The notes under the pieces were generated by a model. The model saw only the letters and a program-made list of their open reading frames with translations, had not been told where the DNA came from and searched no databases. From NCBI GenBank assembly GCA_963737225.1, contig CAVTSA010000004.1, positions 434,001 to 498,000 of the forward strand: DNA of 64,000 bases. The letters run 5' to 3'. The translations under genes and the position numbers were made by a program. Source of the stretch: CAVTSA01 sp963737225 (lineage in GTDB: Bacteria; Chloroflexota; Dormibacteria; Dormibacterales; Dormibacteraceae). This document shows, piece by piece, positions 27,953-36,955 of this stretch; positions within the stretch are counted from its first letter, which is position 1, and each line of letters begins with the position of its first letter.

Positions 27953-29878
27953 TCAATCAACACCCGGTGTGCCGGCGACACCTGAAGGTTGGTGAGCGCC
28001 TTCGGCGTCTCCGAGCCGGTCACCGCCCAGGTCAGCCAGGTGGGTCGCCAGGAAGGTCTCGATCTGCCGGTTGTTGTCGATGATCGCGTCCGCCCCGACG
28101 AAGACGTGGCCCTCACCGGGATAGACCCTGTATTCGTGCGGGATACCCAGGTCGTGCAGTCGCGTCGACATCTCCTCCGCCTGCTCGACGGGATTCCCGA
28201 CGTCCTCCTGGCCCTGGATGATGAGCAGCGGTGCGGTGATGTTCTCGGCGTACACGATCGGCGAGCGCGCCCGGGTCAGCTCCGGAACCTCGTGCGGAAT
28301 GCCGATCGTCCACTTCTGCAGACGCCGGCACCAGGCGAGATGCGTGTGCTCCCAGTAGGAGAACCAATTCGAGGGTGCCGCGATCGCCACCCCCGCCTGG
28401 AAACGTCCGGGTCTGAGCCCCAACATCAGAAGGGTCGCGTAGCCACCGTAGCTGCGGCCCATGATGGCGATCCGCTCGCCATCCACCTCCGCCAGCGCGG
28501 ACAGATAGTCGGCTGCCGCCAGCCAGTCGTCCACGTCGACCCCGGGATTGGAGTGCTGATTGGCCTCCATGAAGCTCTTCCCGTACCCGGTGCTGCCCCG
28601 GTAGTCGGGGACCAGGATCGTGTATCCGCGCTGCGCGAAGAACTGCAGCTGCGGCACCCACCCGTTGTAGTTGACCGCGTTCGGCCCTCCCCGCACGTAG
28701 ACGATGCCGGGACCGGGCTGGTCGGTATCGCTCACGCCTGGATAGAGAAGTGCGCAGATCACGGAGCCGTCCGAACTGGTGAAACTCACGTTCCGCGGCG
28801 CCACGAAAGTGATGTCGTCGATGCGGTCGCCGGCCACCCGGGTCAGACGGCGAGGCTCGCCGGCGATTTCTCGGCCCGTCCAGCCCACGATCCAGAGGTC
28901 CCCGGGCTCCGACGGCCCTGAGCGGTTGAACAGTATGGTGCGCCCGTCCGGCGACCACCGTGGGGAGACGTTCTCTCCGCCGCTCGCGACGGTCACCGGC
29001 GTGCCGCCGTCAGCCGGCATGGCGAGCAGGTCCACGTCGCCATTGCGAAACTGCGTGTAAAGGATCCACCTACCATCGGCGGACCATTGCGGATCGCCCG
29101 CATCCTGTTGGGTCCGGGTCAGCTGGCGGACGTCGGAACCGTCGGCGGCGATGGTCCAGATGTCGTCGTGGCCGCCGCGGTTGGAGACGAACACGAGCCG
29201 CGTCCCATCGGGCGACCAACGCGGACACCTGTCGTTGCTGTGATCGTCATCCGTGAGCCGAACCGGATGCGACCCCGAATCCAGCGCGATCAGGAACAGG
29301 TTGTTCGAATAGCAGTCGACGTCGCTCCGCTGCGAGATGTAGACGATGCGGGTGCCGTCCGGGGACCAGGCGGGTTCCTGGTTGTCCCAGCGGTCATACG
29401 TCAGCTGGAGCGGGATTGGCTCCTCCAGCCCCGCCACGCAGATGTCGTCGCGGCCGTACATGGTCTCGATGAAGGCCAGACGTTTGCCGTCCGGACTCCA
29501 TCGCGGTGTCCGGTCGGAGCCACGATGGTCGTCCGGCACCTCCACCGGGACCCCGCCCTCGCTGGGCAGCAGCCACACACTCCGGGTTCCTGCCCGCCGG
29601 CCGGGAGCGGTGTACGCGATCTGCCTTCCATCCGGAGACCACTGGGGGCCGCCAAGCACGTCACGCCGGTCCGTACCCTCGGCTCCCTCCGGGTCGATCG
29701 GCCCGGAGTCAATCAGGCGAGCTGTCGCCGGCCCCTCGGGGCTCACCGTCCAGAGCTCCACGCCTCCGTCCTGGTTGGCCATGAAATAGGCGATTCGTGT
29801 TCCGTCCGGCGACCAGGTGCCGGCGCCGGCCGGCCTGATCGCCGCCAGGTCCCCCAGCTGCAACCTCTTTGCGCTCAT
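27953..29878 (-). CDS. S9-family prolyl oligopeptidase-like serine peptidase
   Basis: Peptidase of 641 residues. The N-terminal half is a beta-propeller with repeated PDGTRI/SPDGRQI blades. The C-terminal alpha/beta hydrolase domain has Ser in IMGRSYGGYAT, Asp in IIQGQEDVGNP and His in YPGEGHVF. The family (acylaminoacyl and dipeptidyl peptidases) trims short peptides; no signal peptide is seen. ATG 29878 overlaps the stop of the upstream solute-binding protein by ATGA. A 30-residue polar tail follows the usual family end. Function fits breakdown of imported peptides. Confidence 0.9.
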   Translation of the reverse strand: MSAKRLQLGDLAAIRPAGAGTWSPDGTRIAYFMANQDGGVELWTVSPEGPATARLIDSGPIDPEGAEGTDRRDVLGGPQWSPDGRQIAYTAPGRRAGTRSVWLLPSEGGVPVEVPDDHRGSDRTPRWSPDGKRLAFIETMYGRDDICVAGLEEPIPLQLTYDRWDNQEPAWSPDGTRIVYISQRSDVDCYSNNLFLIALDSGSHPVRLTDDDHSNDRCPRWSPDGTRLVFVSNRGGHDDIWTIAADGSDVRQLTRTQQDAGDPQWSADGRWILYTQFRNGDVDLLAMPADGGTPVTVASGGENVSPRWSPDGRTILFNRSGPSEPGDLWIVGWTGREIAGEPRRLTRVAGDRIDDITFVAPRNVSFTSSDGSVICALLYPGVSDTDQPGPGIVYVRGGPNAVNYNGWVPQLQFFAQRGYTILVPDYRGSTGYGKSFMEANQHSNPGVDVDDWLAAADYLSALAEVDGERIAIMGRSYGGYATLLMLGLRPGRFQAGVAIAAPSNWFSYWEHTHLAWCRRLQKWTIGIPHEVPELTRARSPIVYAENITAPLLIIQGQEDVGNPVEQAEEMSTRLHDLGIPHEYRVYPGEGHVFVGADAIIDNNRQIETFLATHLADLGGDRLGDAEGAHQPSGVAGTPGVD

Positions 29879-31497
29879 TGTTTCGCTCCGCTCGGTCTTG
29901 CCCAGGTGGTGACGAACATCTCGTTCTGCAGCACCGGGATGTTGGCGACGGCCGATGTCGTGAGGATCGGCAGTTCCTGTCGGTAGAGGAAGATCCAGGG
30001 GGCGTCGTCCCACACCAGCTGAATTGCCTGGTGGTAGTCCGCGATCCGCTGCGCGCTGTTGGTTTCCTGGCTGGCCTGGTTCAGCAGCGTGTTGAGCGTG
30101 GGGTTGTCGTAGCCGTAGTTCAGGTTCGACGCCGAAGGTAACAGCCGGTTGTTCAGAAAGAACCCGGCATCGGGGTAGGTGGCCAGCTGTCCTATCAGGT
30201 ACATGTCGAACGGACTCTGCGCCGGCGGTTTCTCGATGTCGGCCACGAACGTGGGGTAGTCGGTGGGATCGGGAACCGTCACGTTGAGCCCGACCGCCCT
30301 GAGATCCCCCGCCACCGCCTGCGTCACGTCGGTGTCCGCGATGTACCGACCTGCGGGCCCACCCAGGATCACCGACATGTTCGAGGCACCCGCGGCGCTG
30401 AGCAGCTGCTTCGCTTTCGAGGGGTCGTAGCTGTAGGAACCGGTGACCTTGTAGCCCGGGATCTGGGGCGGCAGCGGCGAGTTGTTCGGGTGCGCGAGCC
30501 CGAATACCACGTGTTTGATGAGGGCTTCCTTGTTGACGGCGTAGTTGAGCGCTTGGCGCACCTTGGGATTGGCCAGCTGTGGAGCTCGTGGGCTCTGCAC
30601 GTTCAGGTCGATGTAGATCAGGCGGCCGGTATCGCCCGTGATCACCTTGAGGCCAGACTGCCGCTTCAGACTCGCGACATCGTTCGGAGGCGGCGACATC
30701 GCCACCTGGGCCTGCCCCGCGCGGACGAGTGACTCCCGTGTCGCCGCCTGCGGGGACACCACATAGGCCTGCTTTGCATAACCGGCCTTGGTGCCCCAGT
30801 AGTTGGGGTTCCGGCTGAACGTGATCTGTTCGCCGGGTGTCCAGGTCCCGAACGCATAGGGTCCGGTTCCGACCGGGCGCTGAATCCGGGCCGGCGTGTT
30901 GGGCGCAACGCTCGCGGCCGCCGGTGAGGTTATCGCCCAGCGGGGCTCGGACAGCCCTTGAACGATCGCCCCGTAGGGCTGCTTGAGATCGATCCGGACG
31001 GTGTAGGTGTCGAGCACGGTGACACCGCTGAGCGCGGCCCCCACGATCAGCCCGAGGGCCTTGAACGTGGTCGGGCTGATGACCCGCTCGACGCTGAACT
31101 TGACAGCATCGGCATTGAAGGGCGTGCCGTCCTGAAACTTGACTCCCTGCCGGAGTTTGAAGGTGTAGCTGAGCCCGTCGGATGCGGGTTGCCAGCTCGT
31201 CGCGAGGAGCGGAGTCGGGTTCCCCCCGGAATCAAGCCCGACCAGAGTCTCCGCCACCATCGACAGCATCTGTTCCACGATCAGCGTGGACTGTGCTGCC
31301 GGGTCGAACGTATCGGCGTCGGTGCCGATCGCGACGGTCAGCGTTCCGCCGGCCGCCGCAGCTTCGACCGGCCGCCCGCGCGCCGAGAGCATGGCCGGTG
31401 ACAGGAGCCCGAGGCCCACCGCCCCGTACAGGAACTGCCGCCGATCGAGTGGCGGCCGGGCGCCTGGGGGCCCGGCGGGTTGCGAAGCTCGACGCAT
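29875..31497 (-). CDS. ABC transporter substrate-binding protein, family 5 (peptide)
   Basis: Exported binding protein of 540 residues with a twin-arginine signal (DRRQFLYGAVGLGLLSPAML). SBP_bac_5 features: TFKLRQGVKFQDGTPFNADA, IQRPVGTGPYAFGTWTPGEQ and VRQALNYAVNKEALIKHV. ATG 31497 has GAGGGGA before it; GTG 31512 five codons earlier overlaps that site. It is coupled to the S9 peptidase. Again no permease or ATPase gene is present, so permease components encoded elsewhere must be used. Confidence 0.9.
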   Translation of the reverse strand: MRRASQPAGPPGARPPLDRRQFLYGAVGLGLLSPAMLSARGRPVEAAAAGGTLTVAIGTDADTFDPAAQSTLIVEQMLSMVAETLVGLDSGGNPTPLLATSWQPASDGLSYTFKLRQGVKFQDGTPFNADAVKFSVERVISPTTFKALGLIVGAALSGVTVLDTYTVRIDLKQPYGAIVQGLSEPRWAITSPAAASVAPNTPARIQRPVGTGPYAFGTWTPGEQITFSRNPNYWGTKAGYAKQAYVVSPQAATRESLVRAGQAQVAMSPPPNDVASLKRQSGLKVITGDTGRLIYIDLNVQSPRAPQLANPKVRQALNYAVNKEALIKHVVFGLAHPNNSPLPPQIPGYKVTGSYSYDPSKAKQLLSAAGASNMSVILGGPAGRYIADTDVTQAVAGDLRAVGLNVTVPDPTDYPTFVADIEKPPAQSPFDMYLIGQLATYPDAGFFLNNRLLPSASNLNYGYDNPTLNTLLNQASQETNSAQRIADYHQAIQLVWDDAPWIFLYRQELPILTTSAVANIPVLQNEMFVTTWARPSGAKQ

Positions 31498-31581
31498 AAC
31501 GATTCCCCTCACCGGCGGCGCACGAAGGAGGACGAAGCAGAGCGTCAGCGCCGCCGCCGGCCGGCGCTCACGCTCCCCGGT

Positions 31582-32494
31582 TCACGGGCGGTCGCTCTGG
31601 TCGGTGACCGGTCCGTAGAGAGCGGGGTTGCGGTTGTTGAAGATGTGGCCGCTGGCTCGCGCGGCCCGGGCGGCGCCGACGTCGATGTCGGCGAGGACCA
31701 GGTCCTCTTCGTCGAACTTGCCCAGCGCGACAACTCGGCCGGTGGGGTCGACGACCCTGCTGCCGCCGAAGAGGCGGTCACCCCGCTGCACGCCGACCAC
31801 CGAGCAGACCACGTACCAGGTGGCGTTCTCGACGGCTCGCATGTACGTCCCGTGGACCCAGGTCTCCTCGAACCCGCCCGCCGAGGCGGAGACGTTGATC
31901 AAGACCTCGCGCTCCGCGGAGCGCCTGCACTCTCGCCACCTCGGGAAAGCTCATGTCGTAGCAGATGTGGATCCCAAGCCGCCCCAGCCGGGTATCGAAG
32001 ACCGGCAGGTCCTTGCCCGGCGAGTAGAAGCAGCGCTCCATCGCGATCCCCTCGCTGTAGGGGAAGGCGCCGACGTGGCACTTGCGATAGACACCGATCA
32101 AGCCTTCCGGGCCGACCAGGACAGCGGAGTTGTACACGTCGCCAGGCACGAAGTCGCCAAAGGTGGCGACCCCCATGATCACGTGCACCCCGAGCTCGCG
32201 GGCGACGTCCACCAGAGCCAGGACGTGCCGGTCCGGAGGGTCGACGGTCGTCGCCCATCGGTGCAGCCACTCGTCGGTTCGGTACCCGGTCAGATAGAGC
32301 TCGCCGAACACCACCAGCTGCGCGCCCGCTCCGGCCGCGGTTCGGATGTCGTCGAGTGCGCGCCCGAGGTTGTCGTCACGGGGGTCATGGGTTTCGGTGC
32401 CGAGCACCGACGTCCGCTGCACGAGCGCGACGCGGATGCGCCCTTGGCGCGACTCGGCCGCAGCGACGTCAGTCCGCGTTGCCTGGTCGAGCAT
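31582..32494 (-). CDS. Carbon-nitrogen hydrolase (nitrilase superfamily), frameshifted
   Basis: Amidase or nitrilase-fold enzyme of about 304 residues when repaired. The triad is visible: E65 in VVFGELYLTG, K138 in GVYRKCHVG and C178 in GIHICYDMSFPE. The frame shifts near 31919-31923: RVQALRGA must continue as EVLINVSASAGGFEETWVHG, then MRAVENATWYVVC, so one base is extra. ATG 32494 shares its A with the TGA of the MFS gene (TGATG) and has GGAGGT at 8 bases. Candidate roles are omega-amidase, N-carbamoylase or another linear-amide hydrolase, which would fit the hydantoinase and cyclase neighbours. Confidence 0.82.
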
Positions 32495-33891
32495 CAAGCC
32501 ACCACCTCCGGATCCCCGAGCAGCGTGCCCGCGTCACCGCCGCTGACCGCCCCCAGGTCACGGCCTTTGGTTTCGGGTGCGATGTACGAGGTGATAAAGC
32601 CGATGATGCAGGCCGCGCCTCCGAGGATCGCGAACAGATTTCCGAAGTTCCCAGTTGGGGCCAGGACCGAGAGCAGGTAGGGAATGAGCGCCCAGAAGAA
32701 GAGGCCGATACCCATGCACCAGCCCACACCGCTCGCGCGGGCCGCCGTCGGGAAGAGCTCGGACAGATAGACGATGAAGTTCCCGAACTGACCGCCCTGC
32801 GCGGCGCCGACCACGAAGAACGCGACCCCGATCAACGCGATGTTGGTGAAGAGCCCGAAGCAGACGATCGAGACGGCGCCGAGAGCGAAGAAGAACATCA
32901 GCGAGAAGCGGCGGGAGATCCAGTCGGCGATCCAACCGGCGGCGTTGTAGCCGATCAGCAGGCCGATCGAGTTGACCACACCCAGCCAGCCCACCGAGCT
33001 GATGTCGAGGTGGCGCTGAAACTTCAAGAACGTCGGCGCCCAGGCGGTGATCCCGCCCCCCGCCGAGTTGCCCATCACGAGCAGGATGGTGCCGATCAGG
33101 GTCAGCTTCCACGTCGAGCTGTTGAAGATGGAGGTCCAGGGGAACCGGATCTCCGCGTGCCTGGGCGCTTCCGCGGTCGCTGCCACCTCGGCCGCGGCGG
33201 CGGCGATCGGAGCCGTCTCGACCGGGGGCGCCGTCCTCTTCTTGTCGCGGATCGCCTGCCACCGCTTCGACTCCGGCAGCCAGAAGCGGAAGACGACGAC
33301 GAGGAGCGCCGGGACGGCGCAGATGATGAACAGCGGACGCCAGCCGGCGCTGACCGCGATCGTCGCCTCGAGCAGCGTCGCGAACAGCGCCCCGATCGCG
33401 AAGCCGCTCTGCATGAAGCCCATCGCGCGGCCACGGGTCTTGGGGTTCCACTGCTCGGAGATGTAGGTCGCTCCGACCGGCTGCTCGCCACCGACGCCGA
33501 ACGTGACGACGAATCGGACCAGCGTGAGGAAGAACGCCGTCTGCGCCAGGGCGACCAGCCCCGTGGCCAGCGCGTAGAGCAGGATGTTGGCCATCATCGC
33601 CGGCTTGCGTCCGAAGTAATCGGCGAACAGGGGCACCAGGAGGCTGCCCAGGAACGTCCCCTGCAGCGACAGGAAGTAGATGACCCCGGCGGTCGGGATC
33701 GCGATGTGCAGGTCGACCAGGATCAACGGCAGGGCGTAGGCGTACAGCGTGTAGTCCATGCCCGCGAAGACCCAGCCGAACCAGACCAGCGTCAGCGCGT
33801 ACCCGCTCCGCGAGCCGATCAGCGTCATCGAGCTGGGTGCCCTGGCCGCACCGTCGCCGAGGGCACCGGTCCCCTGATTGTCCGTCGACAT
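32494..33891 (-). CDS. MFS transporter, metabolite:H+ symporter type
   Basis: Inner-membrane carrier of 465 residues with 12 predicted helices. Sugar-porter/AAHS-like signatures include FADYFGRKPAMM after TM2, VTFGVGGEQPVGATYISEQW and the domain-linker region LPESKRW. A central cytoplasmic loop rich in Ala/Pro is present. AGGAGG precedes ATG 33891. It lies between the D-glutamate-cyclase-like gene and the nitrilase-like gene, overlapping the latter by one base, so it probably imports the small organic acid or amide these enzymes act on. Confidence 0.92.
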   Translation of the reverse strand: MSTDNQGTGALGDGAARAPSSMTLIGSRSGYALTLVWFGWVFAGMDYTLYAYALPLILVDLHIAIPTAGVIYFLSLQGTFLGSLLVPLFADYFGRKPAMMANILLYALATGLVALAQTAFFLTLVRFVVTFGVGGEQPVGATYISEQWNPKTRGRAMGFMQSGFAIGALFATLLEATIAVSAGWRPLFIICAVPALLVVVFRFWLPESKRWQAIRDKKRTAPPVETAPIAAAAAEVAATAEAPRHAEIRFPWTSIFNSSTWKLTLIGTILLVMGNSAGGGITAWAPTFLKFQRHLDISSVGWLGVVNSIGLLIGYNAAGWIADWISRRFSLMFFFALGAVSIVCFGLFTNIALIGVAFFVVGAAQGGQFGNFIVYLSELFPTAARASGVGWCMGIGLFFWALIPYLLSVLAPTGNFGNLFAILGGAACIIGFITSYIAPETKGRDLGAVSGGDAGTLLGDPEVVA

Positions 33892-33924
33892 GTTCCTCCT
33901 CTCCTCCGAACCCGCTCGCGGTGA

Positions 33925-34989
33925 CTAGTGGATGACGCCGGTGTCGGCCGGCTGGCTGTGGATCCGCACCATCTCCCCCAGGACCTGCACCAGGTTGGTC
34001 GAGACCTCGCCCGCGATTCCGTCGACCTCGTATCGGCGGGTGCAGTGGATCGCCTCCAACCCCCCGGCGTCAAGGCAGTCGAGGATGATCCGCCTCGCCT
34101 CATCAGGCGTGTGGGGGAGGTCAGGCTTGCCGAGCAGCATCGCCAGGCACGCCTCGATGCCGTAAGCGCCCCAGTTCGAGACTGCGGCCACCACCAGCAC
34201 GTCGGCCGGGACGACCGTTGCCATCCCTCCCCCGCACGGGCAGCGGCACACGTCGCCCTCGGGTTGGACATGGCGAACGGTATCCGCGATGCGCCCGAAC
34301 CCGATCTCGTTTCCGGCGTCGCCGATGCCGATGCTGGAGACCCCGCGACGCGCCGCCCCGGTGAACAGCGGCGCCAGGTCGACGAGGGGGTCCCAGTCCG
34401 CCAGGCCGGTGGAACCGTGCACGATGCCGTGGCGGTTTGGCCCGAGTCGCTCGATGGCGATGATCGAAGCCGGTTGGAGATCGTCGAGCAGCGCCTCGGC
34501 CCATGACTCGATCTCGCCCTGCGCGGTCGGTGCGGCGACGAGCGCGCCTCCGGTGTGCAGCCGGCGGGCCGTGCTCAGCTCGCGCAGCGTCACACCGGCC
34601 GCTTCACAGGACGCGACCACGGGTGGGACGTGCTGGTCTTCGCAGACCAGCACCGGCAGCGCACCCAGTCCGAACTGCACCGCCCGGGCGAGGACCGCGG
34701 CGCCGACCGGCCCATCGTTCTCGCCGTTGGGGATCAGGGGTCCGGAGCCCGCCCCGGTCACGATGATGACGATGTCACCGGGCCGGACCGCACCGACCAG
34801 CGCCGAGGCGGCCCGGTAGGTCAGCGGCAGCCCCCCTCCCTCCGCCACCGCAGCGTCGTACAGCGGAATGATCTTGCCCGCGGGCATCCCGCGGTTGCGG
34901 ATCTCGACCGTGACCAGCCGGTCGACGTACTCCGCCATGACGGCAATGTGCGGATCGGCGACCGCCTCGCGAGGTGCCGTCTGCGTCAT
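33925..34989 (-). CDS. DUF4392/D-glutamate cyclase-like protein
   Basis: Protein of 354 residues matching the glutamate cyclase-like DUF4392 domain. Landmarks are VIIVTGAGSGPLIPNGENDG, SIGIGDAGNEIGFGRIA, a Cys-rich CRCPCGGGM and VSNWGAYGIEA. The mammalian homologue converts D-glutamate to 5-oxo-D-proline; transfer of that activity to this protein is inference. It is the first gene of the minus-strand unit and is preceded by a promoter with a TGTCTAGACA palindrome shared with the hydantoinase operon. Together with HyuA/HyuB it suggests 5-oxoproline or related lactam chemistry. Confidence 0.8.
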   Translation of the reverse strand: MTQTAPREAVADPHIAVMAEYVDRLVTVEIRNRGMPAGKIIPLYDAAVAEGGGLPLTYRAASALVGAVRPGDIVIIVTGAGSGPLIPNGENDGPVGAAVLARAVQFGLGALPVLVCEDQHVPPVVASCEAAGVTLRELSTARRLHTGGALVAAPTAQGEIESWAEALLDDLQPASIIAIERLGPNRHGIVHGSTGLADWDPLVDLAPLFTGAARRGVSSIGIGDAGNEIGFGRIADTVRHVQPEGDVCRCPCGGGMATVVPADVLVVAAVSNWGAYGIEACLAMLLGKPDLPHTPDEARRIILDCLDAGGLEAIHCTRRYEVDGIAGEVSTNLVQVLGEMVRIHSQPADTGVIH

Positions 34990-35106
34990 GACGCCCGGCC
35001 CCTTCGCCAGGAACGGCCGGCCGCCCCGCCTCTCTCAGCCACTCTGCACCCCGCGACTTGCACCATCTCCACTCCTCTCCCTGCCGGGGACCGCCGCACG
35101 GCGGTT

Positions 35107-35149
35107 TGTCTAGACATTGAGCCTAATGGCGCCCTGGCGGGCTGTCCAA
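35107..35149 (-). promoter_or_regulatory. Promoter plus TGTCTAGACA operator upstream of the D-glutamate-cyclase-like gene
   Basis: Read on the minus strand: TTGGAC (35149-35144), an 18-base spacer, TAGGCT (35125-35120), then the palindrome TGTCTAGACA (35116-35107). The palindrome sits where transcription would begin, about 118 bases before the start codon. The same arrangement occurs at 40745-40786. The motif resembles HutC-type GntR operators such as the DasR site (TGGTCTAGACCA), so a GntR repressor is likely. Confidence 0.65.
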
Positions 35150-35200
35150 TATTCTTTCGGTCCGGTCGTTCAGACGATCTCGATATGAATCGGCCCGCGC

Positions 35201-36955
35201 TCAGCGCGCGTCGGCCGCGGCCCGCTGCGCGCGCAGGCGGGATGTTGCCGCGACGTCGAGCAGCAGGGTGGCTGGGTCCACCACCACCCCATAGGCCCGC
35301 AGCGCGTGGGCGGGGCTCGTGATCCCGTCGATCACCTCCTCTCCGATCAACTCGGGATCGCGCGTGAGAGGATCTCCGCTTCCCCCGCCCCCCGCGGTGA
35401 CGTGGCGGATCACATCCCCCTCGCGGAGCTCGGTCGTCACCTTGGTGGGAAGTACCTGAGCCTCGCCCTGGGGGTTGCGGACATTCGTCGAGGGGCTGCC
35501 GCTGCCTCCGCCATGGAGGCCGTAGGGCAGAAACCTCCTGCGGTCAGATCGGATCTGGAGTGTGGCCCGATCCGCCAGCAGCCGCAGATCCCGCACCAGC
35601 GAGAGACACCCGCGATAGCGCCCCGGACCGGCGGTGTCGGGCACGAACCCGTAGCGCTCCACGCGGACAGGCTGCCGGAGCTCGATCTCCTCCACCGGCA
35701 CGTTGGCGACGTTGGTGCCGACATGGCTGGTGCCGTCCACGCCGTCTCGATCGGCGCGGGCGCCCCACCCGCCGCAGTAGGTGTCCACGCACACGAACGG
35801 CCGGCGCCCTTCGAGCAGGCCCCCCAGCGTGACCATGGTGGCGCCACCTTCTCCGGCCGCCGGGACTCGATCGGGCACTGCGCCCGCCAGCGCGCCGAAC
35901 AGCGCGTCTATCGCCCGATACCCGGTGAGGCCCCGGGCCGCCCTCGGCGCAGGCCGGAGCGGGTTCAAGATCGAGCCGGAGGGGACCCGCACCGTGATCG
36001 GCCGGGTGAAGCCTTCGTTGGCCGGGATGTCGTGGCTGGTGACGCAGCGGAGCGCGACGTAGACGTTGGACTTGGCGAAGGAAAGCGTTCCGTTGAGCGC
36101 ACCGGTGACCTGGGCCGCCGTGCCCTCGAAATCGACGAAGACGTCGCTGCCGGACACGACCAGCTTGACCTCGATGCGAATCGGGCCGGAACCGAAGCCG
36201 TCGTCATCGACGTGATCGACGAAGTGGTATTCGCCGTCGCGCATCGCCTCGATGTCGGACCGGACACGCCACTCGGTGTAGTCGAGGATCTCGTCGCACA
36301 GCTCCTGGAGCCCCTCCGCACCGTAGCGCTCGGCCAGCTGCTGCAGCCCCCGCTCCCCGACCTTGCAGGCGGCGATCTGCGCCTGGATGTCGCCTTCCAC
36401 GATGTCGGGCAGCCGCACGTTGCGAAGCCACACGGCCAGCACGCCCTCCTGCAGGCGCCCCGCCGCGTAGAGCTTGAGCGGGGGCAGCTGCAGGCCCTCC
36501 TGAAAGATCTCGGTCGAGTCGACCGCATTTCCACCTGGGACCCGGCCGCCGATGTCCTGGTGGTGCGCGACGACACCGGTATAGCCGATCGCGCTGCCAC
36601 GCCAGAACACGGGTCTGAACACGAAGACGTCCGGGAGGTGCATCCCGCCGAGATCGGGGTCGTTGAGCACGTACACGTCCTCGGGCTCGATCCTGCCCCG
36701 GAAGGTGTCCAGGACGGCGCGCAGCGCGTCGGGTATGGCGCCGACCATGCCGGGGATGCCGACTCCCTGCGCGACGACGCGACCTTCGCGATCGCAGACG
36801 GCGGTCGCGAAATCCATCGAGTCACGGATCATCTGGGCGTGCGCGGTGCGCACGATCGTGATCCCCATCTCGTCGGCGAGCGACAGCAGGCCGTTCTTGA
36901 CCACCTCGAACGTGATCGGGTCTCGCAGCGCGGGCTGGGTCGCGGAGTCAACCAT
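35201..36955 (-). CDS. hyuB: Hydantoinase B/oxoprolinase family protein
   Basis: Large-subunit-type protein of 584 residues. Typical start DPITFEVVKNGLLSLADEMG, then VLNDPDLGGMHLPDVFVFRP, VYVALRCVTSHDIPANEGF and the end VTAGGGGSGDPLTR. HyuA/HyuB pairs hydrolyse cyclic amides (5-oxoproline, N-methylhydantoin) or carboxylate ketones with ATP. The ATG follows the HyuA stop without a gap. Here the pair lies next to a D-glutamate-cyclase-like protein and an unusual M20-like protein, making a lactam or hydantoin more likely than an aryl ketone; this is inference. Confidence 0.9.
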   Translation of the reverse strand: MVDSATQPALRDPITFEVVKNGLLSLADEMGITIVRTAHAQMIRDSMDFATAVCDREGRVVAQGVGIPGMVGAIPDALRAVLDTFRGRIEPEDVYVLNDPDLGGMHLPDVFVFRPVFWRGSAIGYTGVVAHHQDIGGRVPGGNAVDSTEIFQEGLQLPPLKLYAAGRLQEGVLAVWLRNVRLPDIVEGDIQAQIAACKVGERGLQQLAERYGAEGLQELCDEILDYTEWRVRSDIEAMRDGEYHFVDHVDDDGFGSGPIRIEVKLVVSGSDVFVDFEGTAAQVTGALNGTLSFAKSNVYVALRCVTSHDIPANEGFTRPITVRVPSGSILNPLRPAPRAARGLTGYRAIDALFGALAGAVPDRVPAAGEGGATMVTLGGLLEGRRPFVCVDTYCGGWGARADRDGVDGTSHVGTNVANVPVEEIELRQPVRVERYGFVPDTAGPGRYRGCLSLVRDLRLLADRATLQIRSDRRRFLPYGLHGGGSGSPSTNVRNPQGEAQVLPTKVTTELREGDVIRHVTAGGGGSGDPLTRDPELIGEEVIDGITSPAHALRAYGVVVDPATLLLDVAATSRLRAQRAAADAR

